Of a DNA stretch of 64,000 nucleotides, positions 16,506-24,659 are shown piece after piece; the first letter of the stretch is position 1, and every line of letters begins with the position of its first letter. This DNA is from Halomonas gemina (GTDB lineage Bacteria; Pseudomonadota; Gammaproteobacteria; Pseudomonadales; Halomonadaceae). The notes beneath the pieces were generated by a model, which worked only from the letters and a program-made list of their open reading frames with translations, was not told the DNA's origin and searched no databases. The position numbers were made by a program, and so were the translations under genes. The stretch is taken from positions 62,001 through 126,000 of the forward strand of contig NZ_JAMJPK010000005.1 in assembly GCF_023554995.1 (NCBI RefSeq), in the 5' to 3' direction.

Positions 16506-16756
16506 GGCGTGTCTCCTTGTGCCGGACAATAATGGCCTGGGCTGCAGCCAGCGTTCGCGATGCTTGGCACGGGCCGCAGCCGTGTCTCGTCTCCAGCATA
16601 GCCGACTCGCGGGAATCCTCGGTACGCGCGCCGCCAACGCTTCTCCACGCCGGCCAGGGCTCAGGAACCTGGCCCCGGTTCCCGGCTCCAATATGGCACA
16701 CTCTGGAACATGGGCCGGCCGCGGCGCCGGCGTACAACGACCAAGGGAGTCGCCTG

Positions 16757-17284
16757 ATGGATGCTCGGGAGTACATGGCGAGAAAGGGGCTGGACGTCAA
16801 GCGAGACCAGGAGCGCCCCAATACCCTGGAGGAGAAGGCCTGGTCGCGGGCGCGGGAAGCCGGAGAGCACGGTCCCCGGGCGGGGACGCCCTTCGACTGG
16901 GAGGAGTGGGAGCGCTATCATGAGACCCTGGCCAAAGGGGCCGAGTCACTCGAACAGAAGATCGACCACGAGGCCCATCGCCAGGCACTCGAGCACAAGT
17001 CCCGCGAGGCCGTTCAGCACTTCACCCCGGCGGCGGGCGACCGCGCCCGTGTCGATCGGACACTGGCAGCGCCCGAGCAGGATGAAAGCCAAGGGCAGCG
17101 CCGGACAACGGCTGCCGATCCACGCTTTGCCCTGCATGTCCTGGCGGTGCTGCTGCCGCCGCTGGCTGTCGGTCTCTCGCGGGGCGGCGGCGGGCGAGTG
17201 GTGGCCAGCCTGGCGCTGACCCTGCTGGGCTGGTTGCCCGGGGTCCTGCACGCGCTCTGGTGGCTGCGACACGCCTCGCGCTGA
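16757..17284 (+). CDS. charged helical domain fused to a Pmp3/YqaE-like membrane module
   Basis: 175 aa; ATG at 16757 with a GGGAG site 7 bases upstream. Residues 1-120 are hydrophilic and helical, with many E, R and H (TLEEKAWSRAREAGEHGP, YHETLAKGAESLEQKIDHEAHRQALEHK). Residues ~125-172 match the Pmp3/UPF0057 proteolipid pattern: LHVLAVLLPPLAVGLSRG, a short loop, then LALTLLGWLPGVLHALWWL. Pmp3 proteins are normally ~50-60 aa, two-helix peptides linked to membrane potential and salt stress. Here the module is carried on a long soluble N-terminal part, which is unusual. Function is inferred only from the membrane module. Confidence 0.75.
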   Translation: MDAREYMARKGLDVKRDQERPNTLEEKAWSRAREAGEHGPRAGTPFDWEEWERYHETLAKGAESLEQKIDHEAHRQALEHKSREAVQHFTPAAGDRARVDRTLAAPEQDESQGQRRTTAADPRFALHVLAVLLPPLAVGLSRGGGGRVVASLALTLLGWLPGVLHALWWLRHASR

Positions 17285-17306
17285 GGGGGCGGATCACGCA
17301 GGCGGG

Positions 17307-17335
17307 CTTTGCTCGGCGCGCACGACGGGTATAAT
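17307..17335 (+). promoter_or_regulatory. promoter of the EamA transporter gene
   Basis: A consensus -10 (TATAAT, 17330-17335) with a poor -35 (CTTTGC, 17307-17312) 17 bases upstream. The start codon lies 35 bases after the -10. Confidence 0.5.
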
Positions 17336-17369
17336 CGGCGTCAACCCTCTTTGCCATCAGGAGTTGACC

Positions 17370-18239
17370 TTGGGCCTTCTCGTCGGTGTCACCGTCCTCT
17401 GGGCGTTCTCGTTCTCGCTTATCGGCGTCTACCTGGCTGGCCAGGTGGACAGCTACTTCGCGGTCCTGATGCGGATCGGCCTGGCGGCGCTGGTCTTCCT
17501 GCCCTTCCTGCGGCCCTCGCTGCTGCGCGGCCGTCAACGGCTCGCCCTGATGGGGCTGGGGGCCGTTCAGCTGGGCGTGATGTACATCTTCTTCTACCAG
17601 TCCTTCCTGCTGCTCTCGGTGCCGGAGGTGCTGCTGTTCACCATCTTCACGCCGATCTATATCGCCCTGCTCGACGATGCGCTCTTTGGGCGCTTCACGC
17701 CCTTCTACCTGGTCACCGCGTCGCTGGCCGTGCTGGGCGCGGCCGTGATTCGCTACCAGGGGCTAGACAGCGGTTTCTGGACGGGTTTCCTGGTGGTCCA
17801 GGGGGCCAACCTCTGCTTTGCCCTGGGGCAGGTGGGCTATCGGCGCCTCTCGGCGGGCCTGCCCGCCTCGCTGCCCCGTCACAGCGTATTCGGCTGGTTC
17901 TACCTCGGCGCCCTGGCGGTTGCCGTGCCCGCCTTCGCGCTGCTGGGCAATGCGGCCGGCCTGCCCTCCACCGGAGTCCAGTGGGGCGTGCTGCTGTGGC
18001 TGGGGCTGGTGGCTTCGGGCCTGGGCTACTTCCTGTGGAACCTGGGGGCTACCCGGGTCGATGCCGGTGCCCTGGCAATCATGAACAATGCCCTGATTCC
18101 CGCGGGCCTGCTGGTCAACCTGGTGATCTGGAACCGCGATGCCGACCTCGTACGCCTGGGCCTGGGCGGCGCCATCATCGTCGGTTCGCTGGCGCTCAAT
18201 GAGTGGTGGCTGAAGCGCCGCAGCCTCCAGGCCGCCTGA
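17370..18239 (+). CDS. EamA-family (DMT superfamily) transporter
   Basis: 289 aa with ten predicted membrane helices in two EamA halves, typical of drug/metabolite exporters of the RhaT/YtfF type. The start is chosen as the TTG at 17370: AGGAG at 17359-17363 is 6 bases before it, whereas the TTG at 17364 is too close. Traits include LWAFSFSLIGVYLAGQVDSY, YQSFLLLSVPEVLLFTIFTP and SGLGYFLWNLGATRVDAGAL. The substrate cannot be told; small amino acid or carboxylate metabolites are common for the family. It is transcribed just ahead of nadK, 63 bases away. Confidence 0.85.
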   Translation: MGLLVGVTVLWAFSFSLIGVYLAGQVDSYFAVLMRIGLAALVFLPFLRPSLLRGRQRLALMGLGAVQLGVMYIFFYQSFLLLSVPEVLLFTIFTPIYIALLDDALFGRFTPFYLVTASLAVLGAAVIRYQGLDSGFWTGFLVVQGANLCFALGQVGYRRLSAGLPASLPRHSVFGWFYLGALAVAVPAFALLGNAAGLPSTGVQWGVLLWLGLVASGLGYFLWNLGATRVDAGALAIMNNALIPAGLLVNLVIWNRDADLVRLGLGGAIIVGSLALNEWWLKRRSLQAA

Positions 18240-18302
18240 GCGCGTTTGCCCGCCTCGTGGCCAGTCGCCATAATGACCGGCCGCGAAGCGAGAGGCCCGC
18301 GC

Positions 18303-19184
18303 ATGCCAACCTTCAAGAACATCGGTCTGATCGGCCGCCTGGGCAGCGCCAAGGTGGTTGATACCCTCAAGCGCCTGATCCGCTTCCTCGATGCCGGTGG
18401 CTACCACGTCATCATCGAGGACAGGACCGCCACCGTGCTGCTCGACCATGGCCATCCCGAGGCCAGCCGCCGCCTGCTCGGCGAGCTCTGTGACCTGGTG
18501 ATCGTGGTCGGCGGCGATGGCAGCCTGCTCGGCGCCGCCCGTACCCTCTGCCACAGCGGGACCCTGGTGCTGGGCGTCAACCGCGGGCGCCTGGGCTTTC
18601 TCACCGACATCTCGCCCGACGAGATCGAGGCGCGCGTCGGCGAGGTGCTCGAGGGCCGCTTTGAGCTCGAGGAGCGCTTTCTGCTGGATGCCGAGCTCTA
18701 CCGGGGCGATGTCCAGGTCGGCAATGGCGATGCCCTGAACGAGGTGGTGCTGCACCCGGGGAAGGCGGTGCGCATGATCGAGTTCGAGCTGTTCATCGAC
18801 GACCAGTTTGTCTACAGCCAGCGCAGCGACGGCCTGATCATCGCCACGCCCACCGGCTCCACGGCCTATGCCCTCTCCGGTGGCGGACCGATCATGCATC
18901 CCAAGCTCGATGTCATCACCCTGGTGCCGATGTTCCCGCACACCCTGTCGAGTCGTCCCATCGCCATCGATGGTGCCAGCGAGATCCGCATCCATATCGG
19001 CGAGACCAACCAGACCTATCCGCATATCAGCTGCGATGGCCAGACCCGCGCGGTGGCCAAGCCCGACGATGTGCTGGTGATCCGGCGCAAGCCCCGGCGG
19101 GTGCAGCTGGTCCACCCGCTGGGCCACAACTTCTACGAGGTCCTGCGCAGCAAGCTGGGCTGGAGCAACCGCCTGGGTGACTGA
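18303..19184 (+). CDS. nadK: NAD kinase
   Basis: 293 aa, the usual length. It phosphorylates NAD to NADP in the cytoplasm. Motifs: VVGGDGSLLGAAR (the GGDGS ATP/NAD loop), LGVNRGRLGFLTDI, NEVVLHPGKAVRMIEFEL, QRSDGLIIATPTGSTAYALSGGG and the C-terminal SSRPIAIDGASEIRI. The ATG at 18303 gives the standard N terminus MPTFKNIGLIGRLGS. A possible -10 (CATAAT) lies ~30 bases upstream, so it may have its own promoter. The phosphatase gene follows with 19 bases between them. Confidence 0.96.
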   Translation: MPTFKNIGLIGRLGSAKVVDTLKRLIRFLDAGGYHVIIEDRTATVLLDHGHPEASRRLLGELCDLVIVVGGDGSLLGAARTLCHSGTLVLGVNRGRLGFLTDISPDEIEARVGEVLEGRFELEERFLLDAELYRGDVQVGNGDALNEVVLHPGKAVRMIEFELFIDDQFVYSQRSDGLIIATPTGSTAYALSGGGPIMHPKLDVITLVPMFPHTLSSRPIAIDGASEIRIHIGETNQTYPHISCDGQTRAVAKPDDVLVIRRKPRRVQLVHPLGHNFYEVLRSKLGWSNRLGD

Positions 19185-19203
19185 GGTGAGGAGCGACGTG
19201 AAC

Positions 19204-20202
19204 ATGCAAGGCGGCCTCGAAGGCTACGACCTGATCGGCGATGTCCACGGCTGTGGTGCGACCCTGGGTTCACTGCTCGAACGTCTCGGCTACCACCAGC
19301 GTGGCGGTGTCTATCGCCATCCGCGCCGCAAGGTGATCTTCCTCGGCGACCTGATCGACCGCGGGCCGCGCATCCGCCTGGCGGTCAGCATCGCCCGGCG
19401 GATGGTGGAGGAGGGCGAGGCCCATATCGTCATGGGCAACCACGAGTACAATGCCCTGGCCTACTGCCATCGCGCCCCCGGCACCCTGGGGCGCGAGTGG
19501 CTGCGCGAGCACACGCCGCGCCACAATCGCATCATCAAGGAGACCCTGGAGCAGTACCACGACCACCCCCAGGAGTGGGAGGAGGCGCTCGCCTGGTTCC
19601 TGGAGATTCCGCTGTGCCTGGAACTTGACGGCCTGCGGGTGGTGCATGCCTGCTGGGACCAGCCGCTCGTGGACGCGCTGCGCCGCGAGTATCCCGATGG
19701 ACGCATCGATGAGGCCTTCCTGGCCGCCTCGATGGTGCCGGGGACCCTGGAATTCCGTATCCTCGACCGCCTGACGCGGGGTACCCACCTGCCCCTGCCG
19801 GAGGGCGTGGAGATCCACTCGGGCGACGGCTTCACCCGGCGCAGCTTCCGTGCCCACTTCTGGGCCCGGCACCCTCAGACCTGGGGCGACGTCATCTTCC
19901 AGCCGGATAACCTGCCCGGCGACCTGGAGCGTCGCGAGCTCTCCGCCGAGCAGCGCTCGCGACTGAGCTACTATGGGCCCGAGCAGCCGCCGCTGTTCAT
20001 CGGCCACTACTGGTGCGAGGGGATCCCGGCCCTGCCCGCCGCCAACGTCGCCTGCCTGGACTACAGCGCCGTCAAGTTCGGCCGTCTGGTGGCCTACCGC
20101 TGGAGCGGCGAGCCTACGCTCGATGCCAACCACTTCGTGTGGGTCCGCGTGCCACGCGAGGAAGAGGCCCGGCCACAGCCCTGGGAGATCGATTTCGATT
20201 GA
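19204..20202 (+). CDS. ApaH/PrpE-like metallophosphatase
   Basis: 332 aa. The metallophosphoesterase motifs are in order: YDLIGDVHGCGATL (D-x-H), VIFLGDLIDRGPR (G-D-x-x-D-R-G), MGNHEYNAL (G-N-H-E) and later IGHYWCEG. These place two metals for hydrolysis of phosphate esters or dinucleoside polyphosphates. Two starts are possible: GTG 19198 is 4 bases from the AGGAG site and ATG 19204 is 10 bases from it; the ATG is used. It is probably co-transcribed with nadK. Exact substrate is unknown. A terminator follows about 95 bases after the stop. Confidence 0.85.
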   Translation: MQGGLEGYDLIGDVHGCGATLGSLLERLGYHQRGGVYRHPRRKVIFLGDLIDRGPRIRLAVSIARRMVEEGEAHIVMGNHEYNALAYCHRAPGTLGREWLREHTPRHNRIIKETLEQYHDHPQEWEEALAWFLEIPLCLELDGLRVVHACWDQPLVDALRREYPDGRIDEAFLAASMVPGTLEFRILDRLTRGTHLPLPEGVEIHSGDGFTRRSFRAHFWARHPQTWGDVIFQPDNLPGDLERRELSAEQRSRLSYYGPEQPPLFIGHYWCEGIPALPAANVACLDYSAVKFGRLVAYRWSGEPTLDANHFVWVRVPREEEARPQPWEIDFD

Positions 20203-20296
20203 TACAATTTGTCACAATAAAGGCGGGTCATCGGATTGAACTCTCGCCCATTCACGCCATCAGAGTAGGTGTTCCCTTGAATGATCCCTTGCTCTT

Positions 20297-20324
20297 GTCC
20301 GGCGGTCCCCTCCGCCGGACTTTT
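20297..20324 (+). terminator. Rho-independent terminator after the metallophosphatase gene
   Basis: GTCCGGCGG / CCGCCGGAC, 9 bp, 6-base loop, then CTTTTTCTTT. It separates the nadK-phosphatase unit from the rhomboid gene. The 95 bases between the stop codon and this hairpin have no ORF. Confidence 0.85.
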
Positions 20325-20380
20325 TCTTTGCGTGGCCTGCACCCGCCGTCACGGCGTGCTCGTCACCAGCTGGAGAGGCC

Positions 20381-21232
20381 ATGTATCGGGTAATCCTGCT
20401 GCCCCACGATGTCGATACCCGTGAGCTGCGCCGCGCCCTGTGGGCCCATCGCATCGGCCATCGCGTCACCGAGGAGAGCGAGGGGCAGGTGCTGTGGCTG
20501 GTCGACCCCGAGCAGCATGACGCGATGCTCAGGCTGCTTGAGCGCTGGCGGCAGGGCGAGCCGCTGATGCCCGAGCAGGCGCCGGCGGCCAGGCGTTCGC
20601 CCGGTGAGCTGCTCGGCCCCTTTCGTCAGGTGCCGGTAACCTCTCTCGCGTTGGCGCTGTGCCTGGGGGTCTTCGCCGCGATGGGGGTGCTTGGTGACCG
20701 CGTGGTCGCGGCGCTGACCGTCGTGCCGGTGGTCGTGGCCAATGGCGGCCTGGCCTTCGGCAACCTCGGCGAGGCGCTCGCCTCGGGCCAGGTGTGGCGG
20801 CTGCTGTCACCGGCCTTCCTGCACTTCGGCTGGATGCACCTGATCTTCAATATGCTGTGGCTATGGTACTTCGGCCGCCAGGTGGAGGCATTGCAGGGCA
20901 GCATGCGGATGCTGACGCTGCTGCTCGTCGCCGGCATCGGCGCCAACCTGGCCCAGTATGCCACCGGGACCGTGCTGTTCGGCGGCATGTCCGGCGTCGA
21001 CTTCGCGCTGCTGGCCTATGTCTGGCTGATGTCGCGGCGCGCACCGCGCAGCGGCTTCTTCGTGCCCCAGATGCTGGTGGTCTTCATGCTCGGCTGGCTG
21101 GTCTTCGCGATGACCGACATGGCCGCCATGGTGGGGTTCGGCAACGTAGCCAACGAGGCGCACCTGGGCGGGCTGGTCGTGGGCCTGGCGCTGGGCTGGT
21201 ATCATTCAGGCCGTGCCCGCCGTCAATCCTGA
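20381..21232 (+). CDS. glpG: GlpG-like rhomboid intramembrane serine protease
   Basis: 283 aa. Residues 1-75 form a small cytoplasmic domain (MYRVILLPHDVDTRELRRALW) like that of GlpG, followed by six membrane helices from ~85. The catalytic serine is S204 in GGMSGVDFALLAYVW and the histidine H261 in NEAHLGGLVVG. The oxyanion residues sit in FLHFGWMHLIFNMLWLW (H148/H153/N157). The canonical GxSG is present as GMSG. It cuts within membrane-spanning substrates. The ATG follows a TGGAGAGG site. The DUF1315 gene is 11 bases downstream. Confidence 0.9.
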   Translation: MYRVILLPHDVDTRELRRALWAHRIGHRVTEESEGQVLWLVDPEQHDAMLRLLERWRQGEPLMPEQAPAARRSPGELLGPFRQVPVTSLALALCLGVFAAMGVLGDRVVAALTVVPVVVANGGLAFGNLGEALASGQVWRLLSPAFLHFGWMHLIFNMLWLWYFGRQVEALQGSMRMLTLLLVAGIGANLAQYATGTVLFGGMSGVDFALLAYVWLMSRRAPRSGFFVPQMLVVFMLGWLVFAMTDMAAMVGFGNVANEAHLGGLVVGLALGWYHSGRARRQS

Positions 21233-21243
21233 GAGACCCCGTC

Positions 21244-21528
21244 ATGAGCGAGATGACCTTCGATCGCATGATCCAGCAGATGACCCCGTCCATCTACGAG
21301 AGCCTCAAGCGGGCCGTGTCACTGCGCAAGTGGCCGGATGGCCGGATGCTGACGGCCGAGCAGACCGAGCTCTGCCTCGAGGCGGTGATGCGCTACGAGG
21401 TGGAGAACCAGGTGCCCGATGAGCAGCGGGTCGGCTACCTGCAGCGACGCACCTGCGGCAGCGCCAGCAGCGGGACCGACGTGCCCCCCGAACGGGCCGG
21501 CCTGGCCCGGGATGCCAGCCGTGACTGA
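21244..21528 (+). CDS. yeaC: YeaC family protein (DUF1315)
   Basis: 94 aa, close to the ~90 aa of E. coli YeaC. The N-terminal half MTFDRMIQQMTPSIYESLKRAVSLRKWPDGRMLT and EQTELCLEAVMRYE are the conserved core. The C-terminal half is cysteine-containing and low in structure. Function is unknown. It is 11 bases behind the rhomboid gene, and its 3' end overlaps the DUF2797 gene by 17 bases, so the three genes form one operon. Confidence 0.82.
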   Translation: MSEMTFDRMIQQMTPSIYESLKRAVSLRKWPDGRMLTAEQTELCLEAVMRYEVENQVPDEQRVGYLQRRTCGSASSGTDVPPERAGLARDASRD

Positions 21529-22363
21529 GTCGATCGAGGCCGCCACGGCGCTGCAGGGCTGCCTGAGCAAGATGGCCGTCGAGCCGGGATCCCCGGCTCG
21601 CTACGTGCTGCGGGCCGGGGAGGCCCGGCTCGACCTCAACGCTCGGCTCGGCAAGCCCTTGCGGCTGGAGTGGACCGGCGCCATCGCCTGCACCCACTGT
21701 GGCCGGGCCACCCGGAAGAGCTTTGCCCAGGGTTACTGCTATCCGTGCTTCAAGCGGCTCGCCCAGTGCGACACCTGTATCATGAAGCCGGAGCTCTGCC
21801 ACTTCTTCGAAGGGACCTGCCGCGAGCCCGGCTGGGCCGAGCGCCACTGTTTCCAGCCCCATGTGGTCTACCTGGCCAACGCCTCCGGCCTCAAGGTGGG
21901 GATCACCCGCTCAAGCCAGATGCCGACCCGCTGGCTCGACCAGGGGGCCGTGCAGGCCCTGCCGATCCTGGAGGTGGATACCCGACAGCAGTCGGGCTTC
22001 GTCGAGGTGCTGTTCAAGGAGGAGGTCTCGGATCGCACCAACTGGCGGGCCATGCTCAAGGGCGAAACCGAACCCCTTGACCTGGTGGCCGAGCGGGACC
22101 GCCTGCTGGCTCGCCTCGAGGCCGGTCTGGCCAATCTGCGCGAACGCTTCGGGGCCGACGCCATTCGCCCCCTGGACGAGTCGCCGCTGAGCTTCGACTA
22201 CCCGGTGCTGGAGTTTCCCGCCAAGGTGGTCTCCCACAATCTCGACAAGAATCCCCTGGTGGCCGGCACCCTGCTGGGCATCAAGGGGCAGTACCTGATC
22301 CTCGACAGCGGTGTGATCAACCTGCGCAAGTTCACCGGGTACGAGGTCAAGGTCTCCGCCTGA
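21512..22363 (+). CDS. DUF2797 zinc-finger-like protein
   Basis: 283 aa from the ATG at 21512, which overlaps the DUF1315 stop; a GTG at 21521 is a close alternative and neither has a good ribosome site, which suggests translational coupling. A four-plus-four cysteine cluster spans residues ~66-115 (CTHCGRATRKSF, CYPCFKRLAQCDTC, then CHFFEGTC), likely a zinc site. The rest (VVYLANASGLKVGITRSSQMPTRW) resembles a GIY-YIG-like fold but lacks clear catalytic residues. Function is unknown. Confidence 0.85.
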   Translation: MPAVTESIEAATALQGCLSKMAVEPGSPARYVLRAGEARLDLNARLGKPLRLEWTGAIACTHCGRATRKSFAQGYCYPCFKRLAQCDTCIMKPELCHFFEGTCREPGWAERHCFQPHVVYLANASGLKVGITRSSQMPTRWLDQGAVQALPILEVDTRQQSGFVEVLFKEEVSDRTNWRAMLKGETEPLDLVAERDRLLARLEAGLANLRERFGADAIRPLDESPLSFDYPVLEFPAKVVSHNLDKNPLVAGTLLGIKGQYLILDSGVINLRKFTGYEVKVSA

Positions 22364-22368
22364 GCCCC

Positions 22369-22533
22369 AGGAGCCTGTCGGACTTAACGCTGATCTACTG
22401 CGAGATCCGGTCTTTCGGCCAATTTTATTCGATCTGATTCGTTAAATAGCGCGCTATTCGCCTCATCAGATCGATAAACTTGTCTCGAAATCGCGAATCT
22501 CTCGCGACGATCGGTCAAATCCGACAGGCTCCT
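22369..22533. mobile_element. 165-bp MITE-like palindromic element
   Basis: Ends are 17-base terminal inverted repeats, AGGAGCCTGTCGGACTT and its near-exact complement at 22517-22533 (one mismatch). Inside are further inverted arms (TCGATCTGAT / ATCAGATCGA) around the perfect 14-base palindrome AATAGCGCGCTATT. The element is AT-richer than its surroundings and holds no ORF, as expected of a non-autonomous transposon relic. No clear target-site duplication is visible. Confidence 0.7.
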
Positions 22534-22581
22534 AAGCTATCCTGCGGGCAGCGACTGTATGCACCAGCAGGAGGAGAGCCG

Positions 22582-22692
22582 ATGAGTGAGTCCATGCGTG
22601 CCATGCCCCGGGCAGGCCACTCGAAATGGAGCAGGCCAATCAGGCGCTGGAGGACCAGCGCGCCGGACGGCTTTCCGGTGCTGCGCTGCTGA
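22582..22692 (+). CDS. possible 36-aa ORF or broken gene remnant
   Basis: The ATG at 22582 has an excellent ribosome site (AGGAGGAG, 5-8 bases upstream). The peptide is basic and tryptophan-containing (MSESMRAMPRAGHSKW, then SRPIRRWRT). A shifted frame from 22625 reads MEQANQALEDQRAGRLSG and then ends, which looks more protein-like. A single frameshift could join the two, so this may be a decayed small gene next to the MITE-like element. No family is recognised. Confidence 0.3.
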   Translation: MSESMRAMPRAGHSKWSRPIRRWRTSAPDGFPVLRC

Positions 22693-22734
22693 TTCCCTGA
22701 TCCCTTCCCTTGTCGGTTCCCTGACCCGAACGAG

Positions 22735-22759
22735 AACAGGCCCTCGCGAGGGGCCTGTT
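22735..22759. terminator. hairpin between convergent transcripts upstream of the sulfite dehydrogenase genes
   Basis: AACAGGCC / GGCCTGTT with an inner CTCGCGAGG turn, in a region where plus-strand DUF2797 and minus-strand cytochrome c transcripts converge. The plus-strand side runs into TTGTTCGT, a weak T tract. Confidence 0.55.
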
Positions 22760-22783
22760 GTTCGTGGGTAACCACGTCGCAGA

Positions 22784-23164
22784 TCAGCCGGAGTCGGCGA
22801 CCGTGGGATAGGGGTTGTCCGGCATCAGCGTGCGCGGCAGTGCCGGGCGGCGTGTGTCCTCCTTGGGACCGTAGTACTCGGCCAGATAGTCGAGGAGGGT
22901 CTCCTCGGTCTCGGCCTGGAACTCCCAGAGCCCCTGGGTATCCTGCATCCAGCGGATCAGGTTCTCCCAGTGGTTGCGAGTGCCGCTGTTCTGGGTCACC
23001 AGCTTGGCCGAATGGCAGGCGGTGCAGTTGCTGCGCACCGTATCCCAGCCTTCGGCCTTGACCAGGCCGGTGTCCGGGTCCGTTTCCTGAGCCCCCGCCA
23101 CCAGGGGAAGACACAGCAGGGCCGCCCCCAGCGTCGGCATGGCCAGCACATGCAAGCGTTTCAT
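22784..23164 (-). CDS. sorB: periplasmic monohaem cytochrome c, sulfite dehydrogenase subunit (SorB-like)
   Basis: 126 aa with a signal peptide (MKRLHVLAMPTLGAALLCLPLVAGAQ) and one haem site, CTACH at about residues 47-51. A later methionine in TLMPDNPYP may be the axial ligand. It lies 9 bases behind the SorA-like molybdoenzyme gene on the same strand, matching the SorA-SorB pair in which the cytochrome takes electrons from sulfite oxidation. The pairing is by position and size; sequence alone only shows a c-type cytochrome. Confidence 0.82.
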   Translation of the reverse strand: MKRLHVLAMPTLGAALLCLPLVAGAQETDPDTGLVKAEGWDTVRSNCTACHSAKLVTQNSGTRNHWENLIRWMQDTQGLWEFQAETEETLLDYLAEYYGPKEDTRRPALPRTLMPDNPYPTVADSG

Positions 23165-23173
23165 GGCTACCTC

Positions 23174-24505
23174 CTAGGCCACCTGGACCGCGATGCGATG
23201 GCAGGCGTTGTTGAGATAGCCCTTGGGGTTCCAGCCCGGGACGACCATGGGTTGAGCGCGGCCTTCCTCGTCGGTGGCCTTGGCCCACACCTCGTAGTAG
23301 CCGGGCTCGGGGAACTCCACCGTGGTGGTCCAGCGTTGCCAGGCCAGACGGTTGGGGGCTTCCTTCAACTCGGCCTTCTGCCAGGTGGCGCCGAAGTCGA
23401 TGGAAACCTGCACCTCCTTCACGGCCAGGTCGCCGGCCCAGGCATGGCCGCGCACCGTCATGGCCTCGCCGAGGGCATGGTCGATGCCTGACTTCGGGAA
23501 GGTGACCAGCGACTTCACCGGCATTGACTGGATGGTGACGAAGTCCTCGTTGGGCACGTTGCTGCCCGGCGCCACCGGGTGCTTGGGCACGCTGTAGGAG
23601 GGGGCGCCCATCTTGGTGCCGTCATGCTTCTGGTTGCGGATCACGATACGCTGCAACCACTTGCCGGAGACCGACCCCGGCCAGCCGCCACACACCACGC
23701 GCAGCGGGTGGCCATTGAGATAGGGGATGTCCTCGCCGTTCATCGCCCAGGCGATCAGCGACTCGTCCTCCAGGGCCTTCTCCATGGGGACCCCGCGCGA
23801 GATCGGATCCTTGTTGGGGTCGCCGCTGGCATGGGCATCGGCGCCGTAGTAGCCGATGTAGACGGCATCGTCCTTGATTCCGCAGGCCTCGAGCACGTCG
23901 CGCAGGCGCACCCCGGTAAAGGTGGGGCAGGCTACCGCGCCGGTGGTCCACTGGTTGCCGCTGGCCGAGGGCACGTACTCGCTGCGGCCATTGCCGCCAC
24001 ACTCCACCTGGAGCTGGTAGGTGTGGTGCTCGAACCTCTCCTTGAGGTCGGCGATGGAGAAGTTCTGGGGGTTCTCGCAGGACTCCCCGCCGATCTCCAG
24101 CTGCCAGGCATCGACGTCGATGTTCTCCACCGCCGGGGGAATGCCGTTGTTACGTACGAACATGTGCTTGGCCGGGGTAATGTCGTCGTCCAGCAGGTGA
24201 GCGGGGGTCTCGGCGTTGATGGGCCTGTCGTTGAGGACGGTCAGCCCCTCCTTGCCCTCGAGGGTGAAGGGCTCGTCGCTCTGGGCCAGGGCGGCGGGGA
24301 TGAGCCCGCCCGGCATGCGGTCGGCGAAGGGGATGGAGCCCCCCACGGCGGCCGCCATGGCGAGCAGGCTGGAGCGTTTCAAAAAGCCCCGGCGGCTCAC
24401 GGGATCCACCTCGCGGCCCCAGAGCTTGAGATCCGCGGCCTCGGGATCCTCGGCATAGAGCTCATGGATGCCGCGTGTCTTGGCATCGGGGGGTAGTCGT
24501 GTCAT
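23174..24505 (-). CDS. sorA: periplasmic molybdopterin sulfite dehydrogenase (SorA-like)
   Basis: 443 aa. A twin-arginine signal (SRRGFLKRSSLLAMAAAVGG, residues ~37-56) sends the folded Moco protein to the periplasm. The sulfite-oxidase fold follows, with FVRNNGIPP, the molybdenum-binding cysteine in LQVECGGNGRSEY, and the C-terminal dimerisation domain (VRGHAWAGDLAVKEVQVSIDFGATWQKAEL). It oxidises sulfite to sulfate and hands electrons to cytochrome c, encoded 9 bases downstream. No dedicated regulator or transporter is nearby. The sulfite substrate is inferred from the pairing. Confidence 0.88.
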   Translation of the reverse strand: MTRLPPDAKTRGIHELYAEDPEAADLKLWGREVDPVSRRGFLKRSSLLAMAAAVGGSIPFADRMPGGLIPAALAQSDEPFTLEGKEGLTVLNDRPINAETPAHLLDDDITPAKHMFVRNNGIPPAVENIDVDAWQLEIGGESCENPQNFSIADLKERFEHHTYQLQVECGGNGRSEYVPSASGNQWTTGAVACPTFTGVRLRDVLEACGIKDDAVYIGYYGADAHASGDPNKDPISRGVPMEKALEDESLIAWAMNGEDIPYLNGHPLRVVCGGWPGSVSGKWLQRIVIRNQKHDGTKMGAPSYSVPKHPVAPGSNVPNEDFVTIQSMPVKSLVTFPKSGIDHALGEAMTVRGHAWAGDLAVKEVQVSIDFGATWQKAELKEAPNRLAWQRWTTTVEFPEPGYYEVWAKATDEEGRAQPMVVPGWNPKGYLNNACHRIAVQVA

Positions 24506-24659
24506 GGCGGGACTCCTGGCAGGCTCTGGCTGGCGCTGGTCGGGTCGTCCTGTGCGCGTGCCGGGCCGGTGTTGTGATTGTCGTGCCGGAGTGTTCCCTC
24601 ACTCCATGTCTTACAATATTCCAGCATAGCAGGGAATCGTCGGGGGTAAGCTCGGCCCG

